A DNA stretch of 64,000 bases, from positions 1,181,980-1,245,979 of the forward strand of contig VWZS01003937.1 of NCBI GenBank assembly GCA_013397075.1. Reading direction: 5' to 3'. How positions within the stretch are numbered: the first letter of the stretch is position 1; each line of letters opens with the position of its first letter. Source of the stretch: Rhabdornis inornatus. Lineage: Eukaryota; Chordata; Aves; Passeriformes; Rhabdornithidae. Positions 29,111-42,400 of this stretch are shown one piece after another. The translations under genes were made by a program, and so were the position numbers. The notes below the pieces were generated by a model that searched no databases, was not told the origin of the DNA, and worked only from the letters and a program-made list of their open reading frames with translations.

Positions 29111-29520
29111 NNNNNNNNNNNNNNNNNNNNNNNNNNNNNNNNNNNNNNNNNNNNNNNNNNNNNNNNNNNNNNNNNNNNNNNNNNNNNNNNNNNNNNNNNN
29201 NNNNNNNNNNNNNNNNNNNNNNNNNNNNNNNNNNNNNNNNNNNNNNNNNNNNNNNNNNNNNNNNNNNNNNNNNNNNNNNNNNNNNNNNNNNNNNNNNNNN
29301 NNNNNNNNNNNNNNNNNNNNNNNNNNNNNNNNNNNNNNNNNNNNNNNNNNNNNNNNNNNNNNNNNNNNNNNNNNNNNNNNNNNNNNNNNNNNNNNNNNNN
29401 NNNNNNNNNNNNNNNNNNNNNNNNNNNNNNNNNNNNNNNNNNNNNNNNNNNNNNNNNNNNNNNNNNNNNNNNNNNNNNNNNNNNNNNNNNNNNNNNNNNN
29501 NNNNNNNNNNNNNNNNNNNN
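29111..29520. other. Assembly gap (410 Ns)
   Basis: Unknown sequence. The left flank ends in twelve As (29,099-29,110) and the right flank starts with five Ts, so the gap is bounded by homopolymers. Reading frames that appear to cross it are meaningless. Confidence 0.99.
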
Positions 29521-32355
29521 TTTTTGTATCTTTTACCAGTTGTAAACATCTGCCAAAACCTGTTATTTGGTTGCTGTGCTTATAGTTTGGGACCAACTTT
29601 GCTGCTGAGGGCTACCCACCACTGACACTCACCTTTGGCTTCCTTACAGCTACCAAAATTTTGAACTTTTAAAAATAACTATGCTTCTTTTTAAAAAAAG
29701 GATTCAAAGTGCTCTTTAAGCATGTTAGCATCACACTAGCAGGCTATTAACTGGAAGCTTGCTTCCAAAGTTACTCTTCCCCATGTACCCCACTCATGGC
29801 ACCTTGGTCCCCATGGCTGAACAGACTCAGAGCACATGCATGGAGGCAGCCCTGTAGGCTGAGCTACATCAGAAGATGCACTCCAGGAAGTCCAAGGGTA
29901 CTACAATGCACAGAACTGACACAGATCCATGCTGAAATAAACCTCACTAAAATGCATAGGATCAATGTTGAATCCTTAGCACAAAACTCTTTTCCCCTAC
30001 AAATCCACTTTGCACTCATCCTCTTTTCCACATCTCCTTCCCTGCAACACATTCCCCTTCCACTGCCCCATTTCTGTGGTCACCACTGCATAGCATCCTG
30101 AAAAGGGTTAGACTCCCAAGCACCTCATTCTATTAGCTGTGTGCACTGTGATTCTCCATCATTGACATATCAGTAAACCTTGCATATCACTAACAGCTTT
30201 TGCCTGAAAGAGCACTTTTTCACTATCACAAAACGCCCTGAAACAACAGCGTGAACGGTGAATGAAAGCTGGCTTACAAACAGACTTGCCTCTCAAGCTA
30301 ACAGAAATCCAGTTCACTTGCTCAAGTGCTATACAAGTCCTCAGAAAGTCACATGCTGGCACCCCTCTCAGTACACTGGGTTGCACACCACGAAGGATAA
30401 GTGCATTTTTGACCAGTTATGCTGCATCAAACTCACATCCACACAGCACCACAGGAAGTCAGTCAGTCTGCTGAGCTGCAGTTTGCCACGGTACCTTCCC
30501 AGGCAGGAAGGCAGTGACTACATTGTGCCTGCAATTTGAGATCAGGGATTTGAATGCCAAAACATGGGAGTATAAAGCAGAGACAAGAAGAAAGAAGGAG
30601 CTTGGAATTTACCCCATTAGACTTCTACCATTCTGGAAACATCCTGTGCAAGTCAGAGCCACTGCAGGAGTCTAGAGCAGGAAACATCTAGGCTCCACAG
30701 TGTTCACACCTTCAGTCCTGACTGGCCAGATCAGCAGCCTCTCTGCTTCTTTCCCATAACAACTTCTAGACTTATGAGCCAATTTCAACTAAAACCAGCA
30801 CAGGACAAGAGTTATCCAAAAATAACTACATTTCTGAAAATTTTATGACCACTGGCAACTGGGTAAACTGGCATGCCCATGGTTAAAAGAGCTCCAGATT
30901 TTCTCTTGCGTGCCCAGGATTTAATCAATCAGCACACTGGCAGCCAGTCAACCCAAACCATCAGTCACATCACATCTTCTCCACATGGCTGCTGAGACCC
31001 ATGGGAGAAAAAATATTTGGGGACACAGGCCAAAAGCATTACAGTAGGGAAGAGGTACCTCTAGAGATACTAAGTTCAGAACATGTAATCCATGTGAAAC
31101 AACACTAGTTTTGTATTATTTCCAAAACAAATGAGCAAATTTGATAATGAAAATATAGATGCAAATGTGCACATGGATGTGAAAAATATTTAAAGTTCTG
31201 TCCATTTGCAACGAAAACATTCATCTCTTTCAGGGGGTTAACACATCTGAGATCACTCCCGAACAGCTTGGTAAAAAAGAGGATAAATCTGTGCCTCCAC
31301 TGAGAAAATGGCTGCAACATTGACTAAATCCTTAAAACATATAAAGGCATCTCTAGGGGGGTACCAGCCACTAGACAAAACCAGAGTGGAAAAAAGCTTT
31401 ATCAGTCCCACCCCTCAGTCTCATAGGGCTAATTAATCACTTACTGTCTCATTCAGGATCCAACCAACCCTACGTTTGCCCAGCCTGAAGCCAGTTCAAC
31501 AGATAATGTGATCTGACACAAATGAGCATCTCTGGCACACCCCTTCCTCTTCTCTCTACTATTCACTTCTTTCCCCATAAAGTCTTCCCTGTAGGTCCTA
31601 GGCACATCAATGCATTCCCTCCTTGGGGAAACATTTTCCCTTGCTCTCCCTTGAGCTAGCAAGCAGAAGATCTCAGAAACACCAGCACCAAGTCTTTCAG
31701 CAGCCATGTTGGCACACAAAGGCTTGAAGTATTTCTAAAACTGCCTTAAAACATCAAAGCACAAGGTCTCAAGTGGTCCAACTGCTGTCTAGCTTTTTTT
31801 CTTTTTGATATTTGTCCTCACAGAGCTTAATGAAAACAAGCAAGCATCACATGCAACTATTACTACTGTAATTACTGCTAAATCATTAGGTGATTTATCA
31901 AAGTAAAAACAAAATCTACGGTTAATAAATTTTCCAAAATGGCTAACTGGATAACAGCATCTGTCTTTAGAGTTAAGACTGCCCAACATTATTAAAATCA
32001 TCACTTCATAAATCACAAAGTTTAAATAAAAGTTTTCTGTGACTCATTTCAATTCAGTGGAACTTATATTGAACACAAAAGCAGCAAAGAATTCTTTCAG
32101 GAAACAATAGCAAAAATTGTACAGATTTACCCACATTCAGTAAATTCTACTCATTTGCACATTTATCTAATTAGTTCTAGCATCTTGTGGAGTTAAAAAC
32201 AGAACATAAATGACAGTGATACCCAGCTATGCAAGAAGACTTTCCCAAATATGGTTAAACAGTAACCAAAGGACATTCTTAATTGGCTATGCTCAGAACA
32301 CTTGCCCCAGATCCCTCATGTTCCACCTGCATTAAATATGTTCCCAAGGTATGGT

Positions 32356-32423
32356 TAGTCTCAGGAAAAACTGAGACTATTAGTTCTGTGGAACTGTTAT
32401 TTCAGTTCCACAGAAATAACAGT
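32356..32423. repeat. Adjacent and overlapping hairpin sequences (quasi-palindromes)
   Basis: Three perfect inverted repeats lie within 68 bases. Stem A: 9 bp, 32,356-32,364 with 32,371-32,379, loop 6. Stem B: 13 bp, 32,384-32,396 with 32,403-32,415, loop 6. Stem C: 11 bp, 32,393-32,403 with 32,413-32,423, loop 9. B and C share bases and cannot form together. No gene function is implied. Confidence 0.9.
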
Positions 32424-34952
32424 AAAATTGGTAGCTCTCCATCTTATAAGCATGTTATTTAGCCTCAAAGGGTGGTAGAAGAAGTTATTTTTGAAATCCT
32501 CACTTCATAATACTCCGCTCAGCTTCCCCTCACCTTTGCTTGGGTTGAAGCTCCACTTCACAACCTTTATTAACAAACAATGCCACATGCTGCTAATGCA
32601 AGAGGCCCCATTCTACAAGCTGGATAGCTGATTATTTTTTACAATGGGAAAACAATGAAATTTGGCTAGTTCATCTTTATTATTATTTTCTTTTTTAAGG
32701 GAAATTTAAGAAAAAAAGCCACAATCTTATGTCATCATTTCTGACTTGAGAAATGCCAGAATTCAGAAGTTAGAATAAATTGAGTCAGTCTCATCATTCA
32801 AGACTTTCCTGAGCCAATGTGGTATCATTACTGGTAATGTAACCACATACTACACAATCCTAAGGGCTGTCTTAGCCAGCCCACAAAGTACACTTTTCAC
32901 GTGGAGAGAAACAGCAGCGCACACCTACCAATCTCTGTGGAAGTGTGACCTCAACATATGCCATACAACAGTTAAACTATACAGGTGATGTATTAAGTAA
33001 TCCTTTCTTTTTAACTATATCTAAAGAAAACAAAATTAAGATTTCCACATAAATGCAAATCAGTCAAGTGTTATAACTATGTATTCTACTGTCTTTTAAA
33101 ATTATTTTCTCTAAATATAAAATCGATGTTGTATAGATCACAGTTAAAAACAGCAGCCCTCCTTTTATCTGATAAATTTATAGCTGTGTGCTTCCAAATT
33201 TCTACTGGAAACACCACCATAGCATGCTATCCCAGGTGGAGCTTTCAGATCTTGTCAGAAGAGAACGAAACTGTGCTTTACACCCTTCCAGAATTAGAAA
33301 GCACACAAAGTATATAAATCACCAAAATATATGAAGTGTCAAGACTACATTACAAGTTAAATATTATCCTGGAATGATTTATGTATGCATTTATTCCAGT
33401 ATCATTCCTGCAAACTCCTTACACTAATCAATCTGCTTTGAAATCAGCATGTGCAAAGCACACAAGACCTGAAGTCAGACTGAAATAAGTATATACTATC
33501 TTCAGGTAACCTAACCTCCTCCTGCCTCCTTCCCAACAACCCCAGCCACTCAGTTAAAATCATTTTTATGGGGGTAGAGGCATAAATAACAACCTAACAT
33601 TTCAGTGGCTACTTCTATAATAGCTCACAGAGAAAGAACAACATATATTTTGTGCTTGCATTTATTTTCAGGAAAATAGTCAAGTGCAGCCTAGCAGCTC
33701 TATCTTCTGCAGTTGACAGCAAGAATGGTATTGCCTCAGGAATGGCTTAAGAATAATGAATAAAACATGAGCTCTAGAGAAATGTACATTAAACAAGATC
33801 AAACACACAAATCTTAGATATTGGTGTGGTTTATGTCTGTTATGTGCACATGTATGTTCACGTACAGTCTTGTATCACATTTGTTGCTTCACATGAATTC
33901 CACTCTGGTATTTTTCCAGCTAACAGCCCAGAACCTTGTGCAACAAACCATATCCATTACACAATTCCTTACCAGTATTTTTAACATGCTTTCAGTGTAT
34001 GCAAACAGCCAAGACAAAACTCTAGTTTAAAAGTACCAACATGGCACCATTGTAAGCAATATTGCGCAAAAGATCAATTAATAAAAACACCTTATCTGTG
34101 TTAAAACATTCCTGCCAGTGTCCTCTATGTGAGCTACATGGCACCACTAAAAATCAAATTCCTAGCTACTTAGTTTATATTGTTGGAGTTAAAGGCAGCC
34201 TTGGATAACTTTGCTGACATCGGTATAGGTACAGCTTTTATCACATAAGCGTTTGCACAGTTTACTTCCTAAAGCAAATTCACATCACAATCTCTGGATA
34301 TTAAAACCAACTTACAAACCAGTAATGTTGCTATAGAATTGCTTGGCTTAAAAGAACAAAACCCACAACACACACACTCTCTTACTTCCTAATGTTACCA
34401 AACAATACAAATGTCAGTGTACACAATATTCCCTGAATTACACCAAGAAAAAGTGAGATTGCACCACACTTTAATATGTTTCTGTTAGTGCTAGAGATGA
34501 TTATAGTGTTAGCAATGAAATACATAAAATTGCAAGACAGAAAAGGTGACTTGTTATCACCCAATAAAACACTTGCAAATAACTGTGACCATGGCTACAT
34601 AAAACAGCATTAGGAGAATATGCTGCACCTGCTGAAGGTAAAACCAGTGATTTACTAAGAAGGGGAAAACAAAAACAGTATTTAGGAGTTAAGACAATTA
34701 CAACACATGCACAATTTTTTATTTTGTCTTATATGGCTTTCCAACAAATCTAACAAAAAGGCTCCTCATCAAAACACAAATCATTAAATCCCAAGCAAGC
34801 ACCATCCTATTTACATCTATCTCCCCATGTCACGCAGAGATGTAAGTATGGCTCCATTGCATCAGACCTGGATGTAGCCACCAAAGTATTCATCCCAGTT
34901 CCTGAGAGTCGGGGAAACCTTCACTAAAAACTTCAGTGAGAGAAAGCTTCAG

Positions 34953-35007
34953 CGCACGCTTTCTGTAATACCGGCTTTCTACTCCATTGCTGAAACGCAC
35001 GCTTTCT
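34953..35007. repeat. Local direct repeat CGCACGCTTTCT in a CpG-containing pocket
   Basis: The 12-mer occurs at 34,953-34,964 and 34,996-35,007 (43-base period), with related GGCTTTCT and AGCGCAC pieces between and after. Several CpGs occur here in otherwise CpG-poor intron. Confidence 0.8.
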
Positions 35008-37059
35008 TGACAGCGCACATAAATTCTTGTTAGACTTAACAAATGTTACATGGATCAACAGCATACGATATCAAATCAGATTGGTCTTAGCACAAATAGA
35101 AACCTAACTAAACTGGTATCAGCACAGACATCAGAGGGTGCATTGTTCAGTCTCCTTTATTTTTGCAAATATGGATGTTCCTATGACCTGCCCGTGGCAA
35201 TGTGCACTGCTAAACAGGAAGTCTGAAGCTCAAAATCGGCCTCTTGCTGATCTACACCACACTCACTCTCTTCCAGCAGCAAACTTAAGAACCAGACAAA
35301 TTTGAATGAGCCTCATTCAGCTTACCTAACTAGAAACTGCCCTAAAAAACAAAGACAAGAAAAAGCAAAGTGAACAACGAAGGACAGTCTGAAGATAATA
35401 GAAAATATCTAGCCAAAATTAAAACATACTACTGGAATTACACTATGTGAGGAGAAGAGAATTGGGATCACACAGTTCACAAAGTATAGTTTTTCAGTTC
35501 TTTCTGACTAAGGCTATTTTAACAAGGTTAGGTAATCAGAAAAGGGGACATAGGTTTGTCCATTAGCCATTATAAGGCTAGGAAAATATGCACTTGTCTA
35601 GATACAGGAGAACAAAGGAGAAAAAATGCACTAATTTTGTCAAAAAACTCATATTGTATGGTTTAAGTTAGGACTCTTCTGTAAGATTTAGTACTGATAT
35701 AAATATAAAAAGAACCCAAACCAAAGGATTAGCCTACAACCCGAGTTCTAAACTAGAACAGTGGCACACTAGTACTTAAGTGTGAGGAAGAATGCAATGT
35801 TCCTCTCTTATCATTTGTGTTTTGTAAGTAGATTGGACTTTTTTGTAACCACACTTACTCACACTTTCCCTAACTAAATCTGACACAGTGCATAATGCTG
35901 TTCCTCAGAAGAATAAAAATTCTGATTTTCTTTGCAAGGCAGACCAGTTTGACAGAATCAAATTCATAACATTAATAAATCACCAAAACCCAAGACAGCA
36001 TCTAAAAACAGTGCAATATATAAGCCTTAGTTATGTTTTACAAACACATTAATCATGAACAGATTGAATAGGCCTATAGTAAAACAATTCTTCATCTACA
36101 TCCATCCAAGTTCCTTTCAACTGGTCACAAAAGATTCTTACATCAATATTCCACAGTACTTCCACCATGTTTTGTCAAAGCTGTTCAGCAGATCCTGGTC
36201 TTCAAAGTAATTTTTCAGACACTTAGATGCATGCAAAACATCACTCAATGCACAACATAGATCTTGGGTCCCCCATTGTGCTCACACCACAACCACTGTA
36301 AAGGATTCCTGTGGTACTGCTGAATTTTCAAAGAAGGAGCTGCAAATCTGCTTTTTGCCTACATTAGCACAGCTTGCCCAGGAGTGGATTTCCAGACCAA
36401 AGAAAGTGATTACAGCGTTGGCACTTTTAATATTTAGGTTAATTTCATTTCGAACTCTATCTAATCTGATCCTATACACCAAACCTCCTTCTTAAGACAA
36501 AATGCTGTAGTGAACATCCCAGTTTTATTTAGTCTGAAATAATCCAGTTAAGGGATGGATGCTCTGTTGGACCATTTTCTGATGTGATCCAAGAACAAAT
36601 GACAACAACTAGGACAGTCACCTTAAAAATTACCTTTCTGACCTGAACATACTAATGTGGATGTGGACTCAGTCACAGTACTTCACTTAATGCTGCATTT
36701 CTGCCTCAGCCATGGAAGAACAATACAGCAGATAGGAATTTCAGCAATGGGCAATCCAGTACCCCATCACCACAAATCAGGTAGAACAGAGCCTCTAATA
36801 GGAGAAAATTGTCAGTGGTTCTTCTTAACCTGACCAACTAAATCTTCCCCAAATGCCTGCCCTTCTCTCCACTTGCTCACACCCTTCCTTAGACCTAGGC
36901 TGAAACCATTTCCTCAATGACCCAGTTCTTACCCTTTCTCACTCAGCCCACCATCCGACATGCTTTTCCTGAACAACCTCCCTATGACTTTGATCCTTTT
37001 CTCCCTAAACTAGCTGTGAGTTAATATTTGGAGTAATCTGTCACGTAGGCAATCTGCAC

Positions 37060-37102
37060 CTAACTCTCATTCTTTCAAATCATCTAACTCTCATTCTTTC
37101 AA
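37060..37102. repeat. Two-copy tandem duplication, 24-base period
   Basis: CTAACTCTCATTCTTTCAA is present at 37,060-37,078 and again at 37,084-37,102. The exact identity suggests a recent local duplication. Confidence 0.9.
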
Positions 37103-38881
37103 TCCAAGACTGAGGCTCCAGCAGACCTGCACACTGAGCCATCAAGGGCAGCAATGATGCCAAAAAAACAGATGAAGAAGAGGAAGAGTCAGCCTGTGGC
37201 AGCCTGGAAAGGAAAAAGTTCTCAAGCTATCTGAATAAAGAAAAACCTCATACAAGTTCAACAGCCAAGGAATAGAATACACTTCAGCCAGGACATCATC
37301 GGAAAGAAGACAGTCAAAAAACAATCTTACAAAATAGAAGGGGAGAGGGATTACAGAGAGTAAAAAATTGCCAGGGACAGAATAAAAATGGATCTTAGAA
37401 AGTACTACATGCAGTGAAAAAAAAACATAAGAAAAAGTGAGAAAATATATAGGACAGATGCAGATAATTAATATGGCTACTATTTTATCTGAAAAAAAAA
37501 TCTAAAATCATATTATGCTATCCTTCAACATGTTCTCACTAACATGCAACAAAATCTTATATTTCATGCTAAATAAAAGCATGTTTTTATTGCAGAGCAT
37601 GCTTTTCATTGCAAAGCTCAGTCTAGGCGTGGAAAGAAGACAAGCTACTGCTCAGTACTGGTTAACACCATTTAATTGACCTAACTAATGCAAGGCAAGT
37701 ATTAGTGCAGTTTCTGAAGAAAAGCATAAAAATAAGTGAAATGCAAAAATAAAATTGATTTACACCTTATTTTACTTTTCTTCATGCACGTTTTCAATAT
37801 TTATGCTCCTTGAAAAATTAAGGTATTATTTTAAATTTCATATCTAACAAAATTGTTTAAAGAATGAGTAAAGAAAATGATTTCATTTTATCTGGCTCAG
37901 TCCATTTCTCTTAGTTAAACTTAACCTAACCCCAAATCTCACCCAGTGAAAAAATGGTCCTGTGCTTGCTATAGGCCCAGGTTGGGATCTTGCCCTCAGT
38001 AGGGAATTAGGTATTTCTGAAAGCAGGTGGTAATAATAAGAAACTACTTTACAGCACTGTCTCTTGCTTTCAGCAAAAACTATAATAGTAAAAATAGGAG
38101 ACAGCTTAAACTAGCCCAACATAATAAGAAATACAAGAAAATGCAATAATACTTTTCACAGCTGAAGATCTGTGCAAAGGTTCGAAGTCAGCTCTGTAAG
38201 AGGAAAGCACTGTAAGATGATCAGGAAATTGAACCACTCACTGCTAAGTTTAAAAAGCAAAGAGAAGCAAAACTCTTTTTTTCCTTCCCCAATTAAAAAA
38301 AAAAAAAATTACAAAATACAAATTAAAAATCACTCTTTTTCAGAAGCTACATTCCCCACAGCATGGAAAAAATGTAAGGTTAAAACCTTAGGCCGGTGAG
38401 GCCACATCAATCTCCTGTTGATTGAAGAGCGTTAAGTAACAGAATCCCACATATTTACAGGCATATTATGGAAACTGCATTACATTATTTGATGTCCTGC
38501 CCAGTAACACAGTCAATTCAGATACTGCTTCTTTATAACACTTAACACACCCTAGTCTCAAAGACTAGGATGATTGTTGCTGTCTTGCCCTATATCCATT
38601 CCTTCCTCCCTCTATTGTAACCTTAATACTTGTAGTAGCCGAAAATACTTTCACAACCTTTTTTGACCTAATCCCTAGGACAATAAAAAAAAAAATCAAT
38701 GGCATTTCCCTACTGTCAAAAAGAGAATTATTCCATTTCAAGCATCTGTCAAATCTGAGCAATCCACTGTACAATACTTTTATTTCTGTGTAAGAAGTTC
38801 AGCTGAAACTGTCAGTAATGCCTAAAGCACATCAGCTGCTTTTTTCCCCACTACCCTATTAAAAAAATTTTGCCTTCTTTT

Positions 38882-39345
38882 TGTTGTCAGTTGCTCCTCA
38901 CACAGGGCACCAATCGACGGTGGTCTCACGACTGCCACAACCATCAGTCCCTTATTATCCTAAAATCCTTCATACCTTTCCCCCAACTGACAGTGGGCTC
39001 AAGTAACTGACACCAAAGATGGAGACAAGAGTCAACCCTTTCTTATCCTACAGTAAAATTTCCATGCCTTCTCTCTGTAAACTCCCCACCAGCAGCTCCA
39101 CACAACATTGACTCCTTCTCTTCCTTCTTCTACCTCCTCCTTCTTCAGGACTGGCCAACCCACTCTTTTATAACTCCCATTCTTACTGGACATACCTGCA
39201 ACCTATTAAGGGCAAGGCTGCTTCCACTCTTTGGTAATTAGCATAGCTGCAACTTATCAGGGGTGAGGTTGCCTGCCGCACCATCTCTATTCTCTTACGA
39301 TCCATTCTCCAGCATTCTCTTACTTAACCTCCCCTTACAAGTACA
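38882..39345 (-). mobile_element. Candidate solo LTR of an old endogenous retrovirus
   Basis: A block of about 464 bases unlike the surrounding intron. Read on the plus strand it starts TGTTG and ends GTACA, as an inverted LTR would. On the minus strand it contains TATAAAA (39,172-39,166), then a purine-rich stretch and GC-moderate R/U5-like sequence. Upstream of the TATA box is a diverged tandem repeat with a 51-base period (units starting at 39,191 and 39,242), as often seen in U3 regions. I found no clear target-site duplication and no internal gag/pol sequence on either side. The family is not named and the boundaries are tentative. It could also be a fragment of another repeat. Confidence 0.4.
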
Positions 39346-39401
39346 ATAGGTAGGAGAAAAAAAGTTAGAATAGGTAATTAGAATAGGTAGGAGAAAAAAA
39401 G
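39345..39401. repeat. Two-copy direct repeat, 37-base period, beside the LTR candidate
   Basis: AATAGGTAGGAGAAAAAAAG occurs at 39,345-39,364 and 39,382-39,401, with a partial GAATAGGTAA copy between. It directly abuts the proposed LTR end and could be a purine-rich part of the same element. Confidence 0.85.
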
Positions 39402-42400
39402 CTTCTCGGAACTACAATGTGCAAAAACGTAATCATCTTCAAGACTGTCAACAACTCTAAAAGAATCTCCAGATCAATGCAACAGAATTTGCTATCCTGT
39501 AATCTGTGGAACCTCCCTTAGGTCAGAAGTTAACCAGTGTCCTAAACAGGGTGCCTGTGGTCTTGAGAAAACAATTATTGGGACAAGTCTTAAACAAAGT
39601 CCATTACTAGAAATCTAGGACTCTTTCTACAGTCCCTGTTCTTTAGAAATCAATGTCTCTTCAACTACACCTGGAACAAAGATATTACCTGTAAAATATT
39701 GTAACCAGTTGAAACTAGATTAGTAGGTAAAACAGAATCCTTCAACCATGAGTTTGGTGTATTCCTCCCCCAACCACTTCCTGTCCTCAAGTCTGTCGCA
39801 TGACAAAATGCAGAGATAATCACTGCTTACACACAGTCTGTATTTCACAATAAAAATGGGGGGATCCCCTGTTTCAAGTGAGTAGAGAATAACACCACAA
39901 TTCTGCAGTCGACTCAAGAATTATTCAGCTATTCCTGGATCTCCTAAGTGATAATGATCAGCTTGATTCTCCAAATCATCAAGGGATACTCTTAAAGGTC
40001 TTCATATGATAAACAAGCATACAACTGTGCCACAGATGGTGAAAGACTCAAATAATCTTTCTTGTATTTGACTTCACCTTAAATGTCTTCTTAGTGTCTA
40101 AACCATATCTAAATAAAAAGGTAGTGAAAGTCTGCAGGTCACCTACACCAACATCACCATCGGTCCTTTTCAATGCAAAGGCTGCCAAATAACTGGGATA
40201 AGCTTAACATGTAGAGCTGTCATGCTCTGAAACACTTCCAGGATACAAACCTGAGCCTGTGCTGGCCTGAAGTGCATTGAAGCAAACTATCTTCCATTAT
40301 TCTAAGCTATATCTCTGCTTATAAAACGTTTATTTCCTAAAATCTTGTAACATTCTATTCTTTCCTGAAAGATGACTGTTTGCACTCAGCCCAGCAAAAG
40401 ATTTGTCCATATATGGACAACCCTGAAGACAACAAATGGCTCTTTTCCCAGTCCATTATCAAGCCAGGAAATTAGACTGCCTGAGGTACTCTGCTTTACT
40501 TACTCGGTTCAGAGCCGAGAGGAAACATTCTTGAGTTCGTTAATCATCCATTTTCACACGGAGGTGAACGGATGCTTTTCCTTTACAGCTTTAGCAGCAA
40601 TCGACACCATCAATTACATGGAAGATTAAAGTCCTCACACAGCCACGGGAGATAACGGAGCGCTAACGATGAAAGCAAAAGTTACAGGGCAGACAGCTGA
40701 GTCCCTGAGGGCTTGGCAGAGGGAAAAAGAAAAGTAATATAAAAATTTAAAATAAAATAAATATCGCATATCAATAAATTCTGCAACACTGAAAAAGTAG
40801 AAACAGGAAAAAAGCAAAATCCCTGTGTTTTCAGTGAAGTCTCAGCTATTTTCTTGCCATTCTTAATGTTTAAATGCAGTTCTACATAAACTTTCAGCCT
40901 GAAGAACACTATGGATATTAAAAACTTCACTCCCTAATACTCAGGGGCCTGTAAAGTTCTTTCGCCTTTCCATGCACAACTTGCAGTTGAAGTCACTATC
41001 TTCAGTAAGAAAAAAACCCCACAAACCCATAAATGTGAGGAATCTATAGTCTGAACAGATCTGAAAAATAAGTTCAAGGTCCAAAAAATTAAAGACTTTC
41101 TAAATGGCCGAGAAACTTCCTCCTCTTTTTACACTGGAAACCTTGTAAAGAAATCCCTCTCACAGAGTCAGCTCAGCTACCTAGAAACTTAGAGGCAAGC
41201 CAGTCTTTGCCTTTTTAAGCTGCAACAAAGGAAATGATTGAGGAAGCATTAAAACCCAAGTGCACCATAAAAGGCATCTACCAGAAAAATAGCTGCTATT
41301 TGCAATGAAGAACGTGCCTTATTTAAATGATAACAAATCACCACAATCCCTATGTCCTATTAAGATATAAAGAATGTATCACAAGAAATATGAGCAAAAG
41401 CTGGTATTTCAGCTCCTCAGAAGCTGGCATATTTCTCTCAGAAACTTGAGTAGGTGGGACTGTATTTTCTCAATGGAAAAATATGAACTGATGTGTCATA
41501 ATCTATTTATGTTTTGTTGGTATTTTTTAAATCTTCTGCCAGAAAATTCCTTATTGCCCCTTCCACTTCTTGGTGTCCCAATTGTCTTTTCAGCTATGTT
41601 TATTTTCTGATTGGCAAGGAAACTACAGAATTCTATCTTGGGGTTTTTTAATATGCTTTCTTGTTCTCTTCCGTTTTCCTCCTATGAAGACATCCTGTGC
41701 ACGTTAATCTTTCAAAGTGTGTTTCACAATAGAGCCAAGCAGCTCTTTATGCTGCCAGCATTAGTCAAGGCAACAAATAGCTAAAAAATGGCTACTTTAA
41801 AGCAGTCACAAAATTGTAACTGCTAGGTATCCATCCTTAATACTTCTCAAAAAGATTATGGGTATCTATAAAACTACCAGTCTCATTCATTTGACAGCTG
41901 TTCTCCCTTGGTAAAGCTGTCAGCATGGGGGCTGGTGTTTGGTCTTTCTGAGGAAAGTATCTTCTGAAATGAAGCTGTGACGGGATAATAAATAACCCCC
42001 CTGAAAAAAAACAAAAAAAACAACTCTTCCTGATGATACCACATCTACTAAAAGGCTGTGGTAGGAATCAACTAACAGTGACAAGTTTTGGAAGGAGGAA
42101 AGACCACTGAAAGCACTCTCACCCTTTCAGCAGGTAGCCCTAATAGGGGAAGCACCAGGAATGCCATCTCTGTATTTTAGGAAGAGATTAACAGATTAGT
42201 TTATGTTTATAAAAATACTGCTATGAGCACTTGGTAGTACTCTGTTTCTTTCCCCAGATTCCACAAGCTGCCCACCTTCTACATGTATAATACATGGGAC
42301 TTTTACTAATGTCTTGTACCTTTGTCAAGAAAATATATTCACCATAAATCTAAATTTAAACCATGCATAACTTAAAATCATCAAGGGAAGGGAGCAGGTG

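Larger units (their letters stand above)
29521..38881. other. AT-rich intronic sequence, no gene seen
   Basis: Contains the hairpin group at 32,356-32,423, the CpG-containing pocket at 34,953 and the 24-base tandem at 37,060. No coding family, LINE or LTR was recognised in the rest. Confidence 0.55.

Noticed and set aside
28841..29625. Long open frames of 150-250 codons on both strands
   Set aside because: They are produced by translating the 410-base N gap; the flanking sequence is low complexity and matches nothing.
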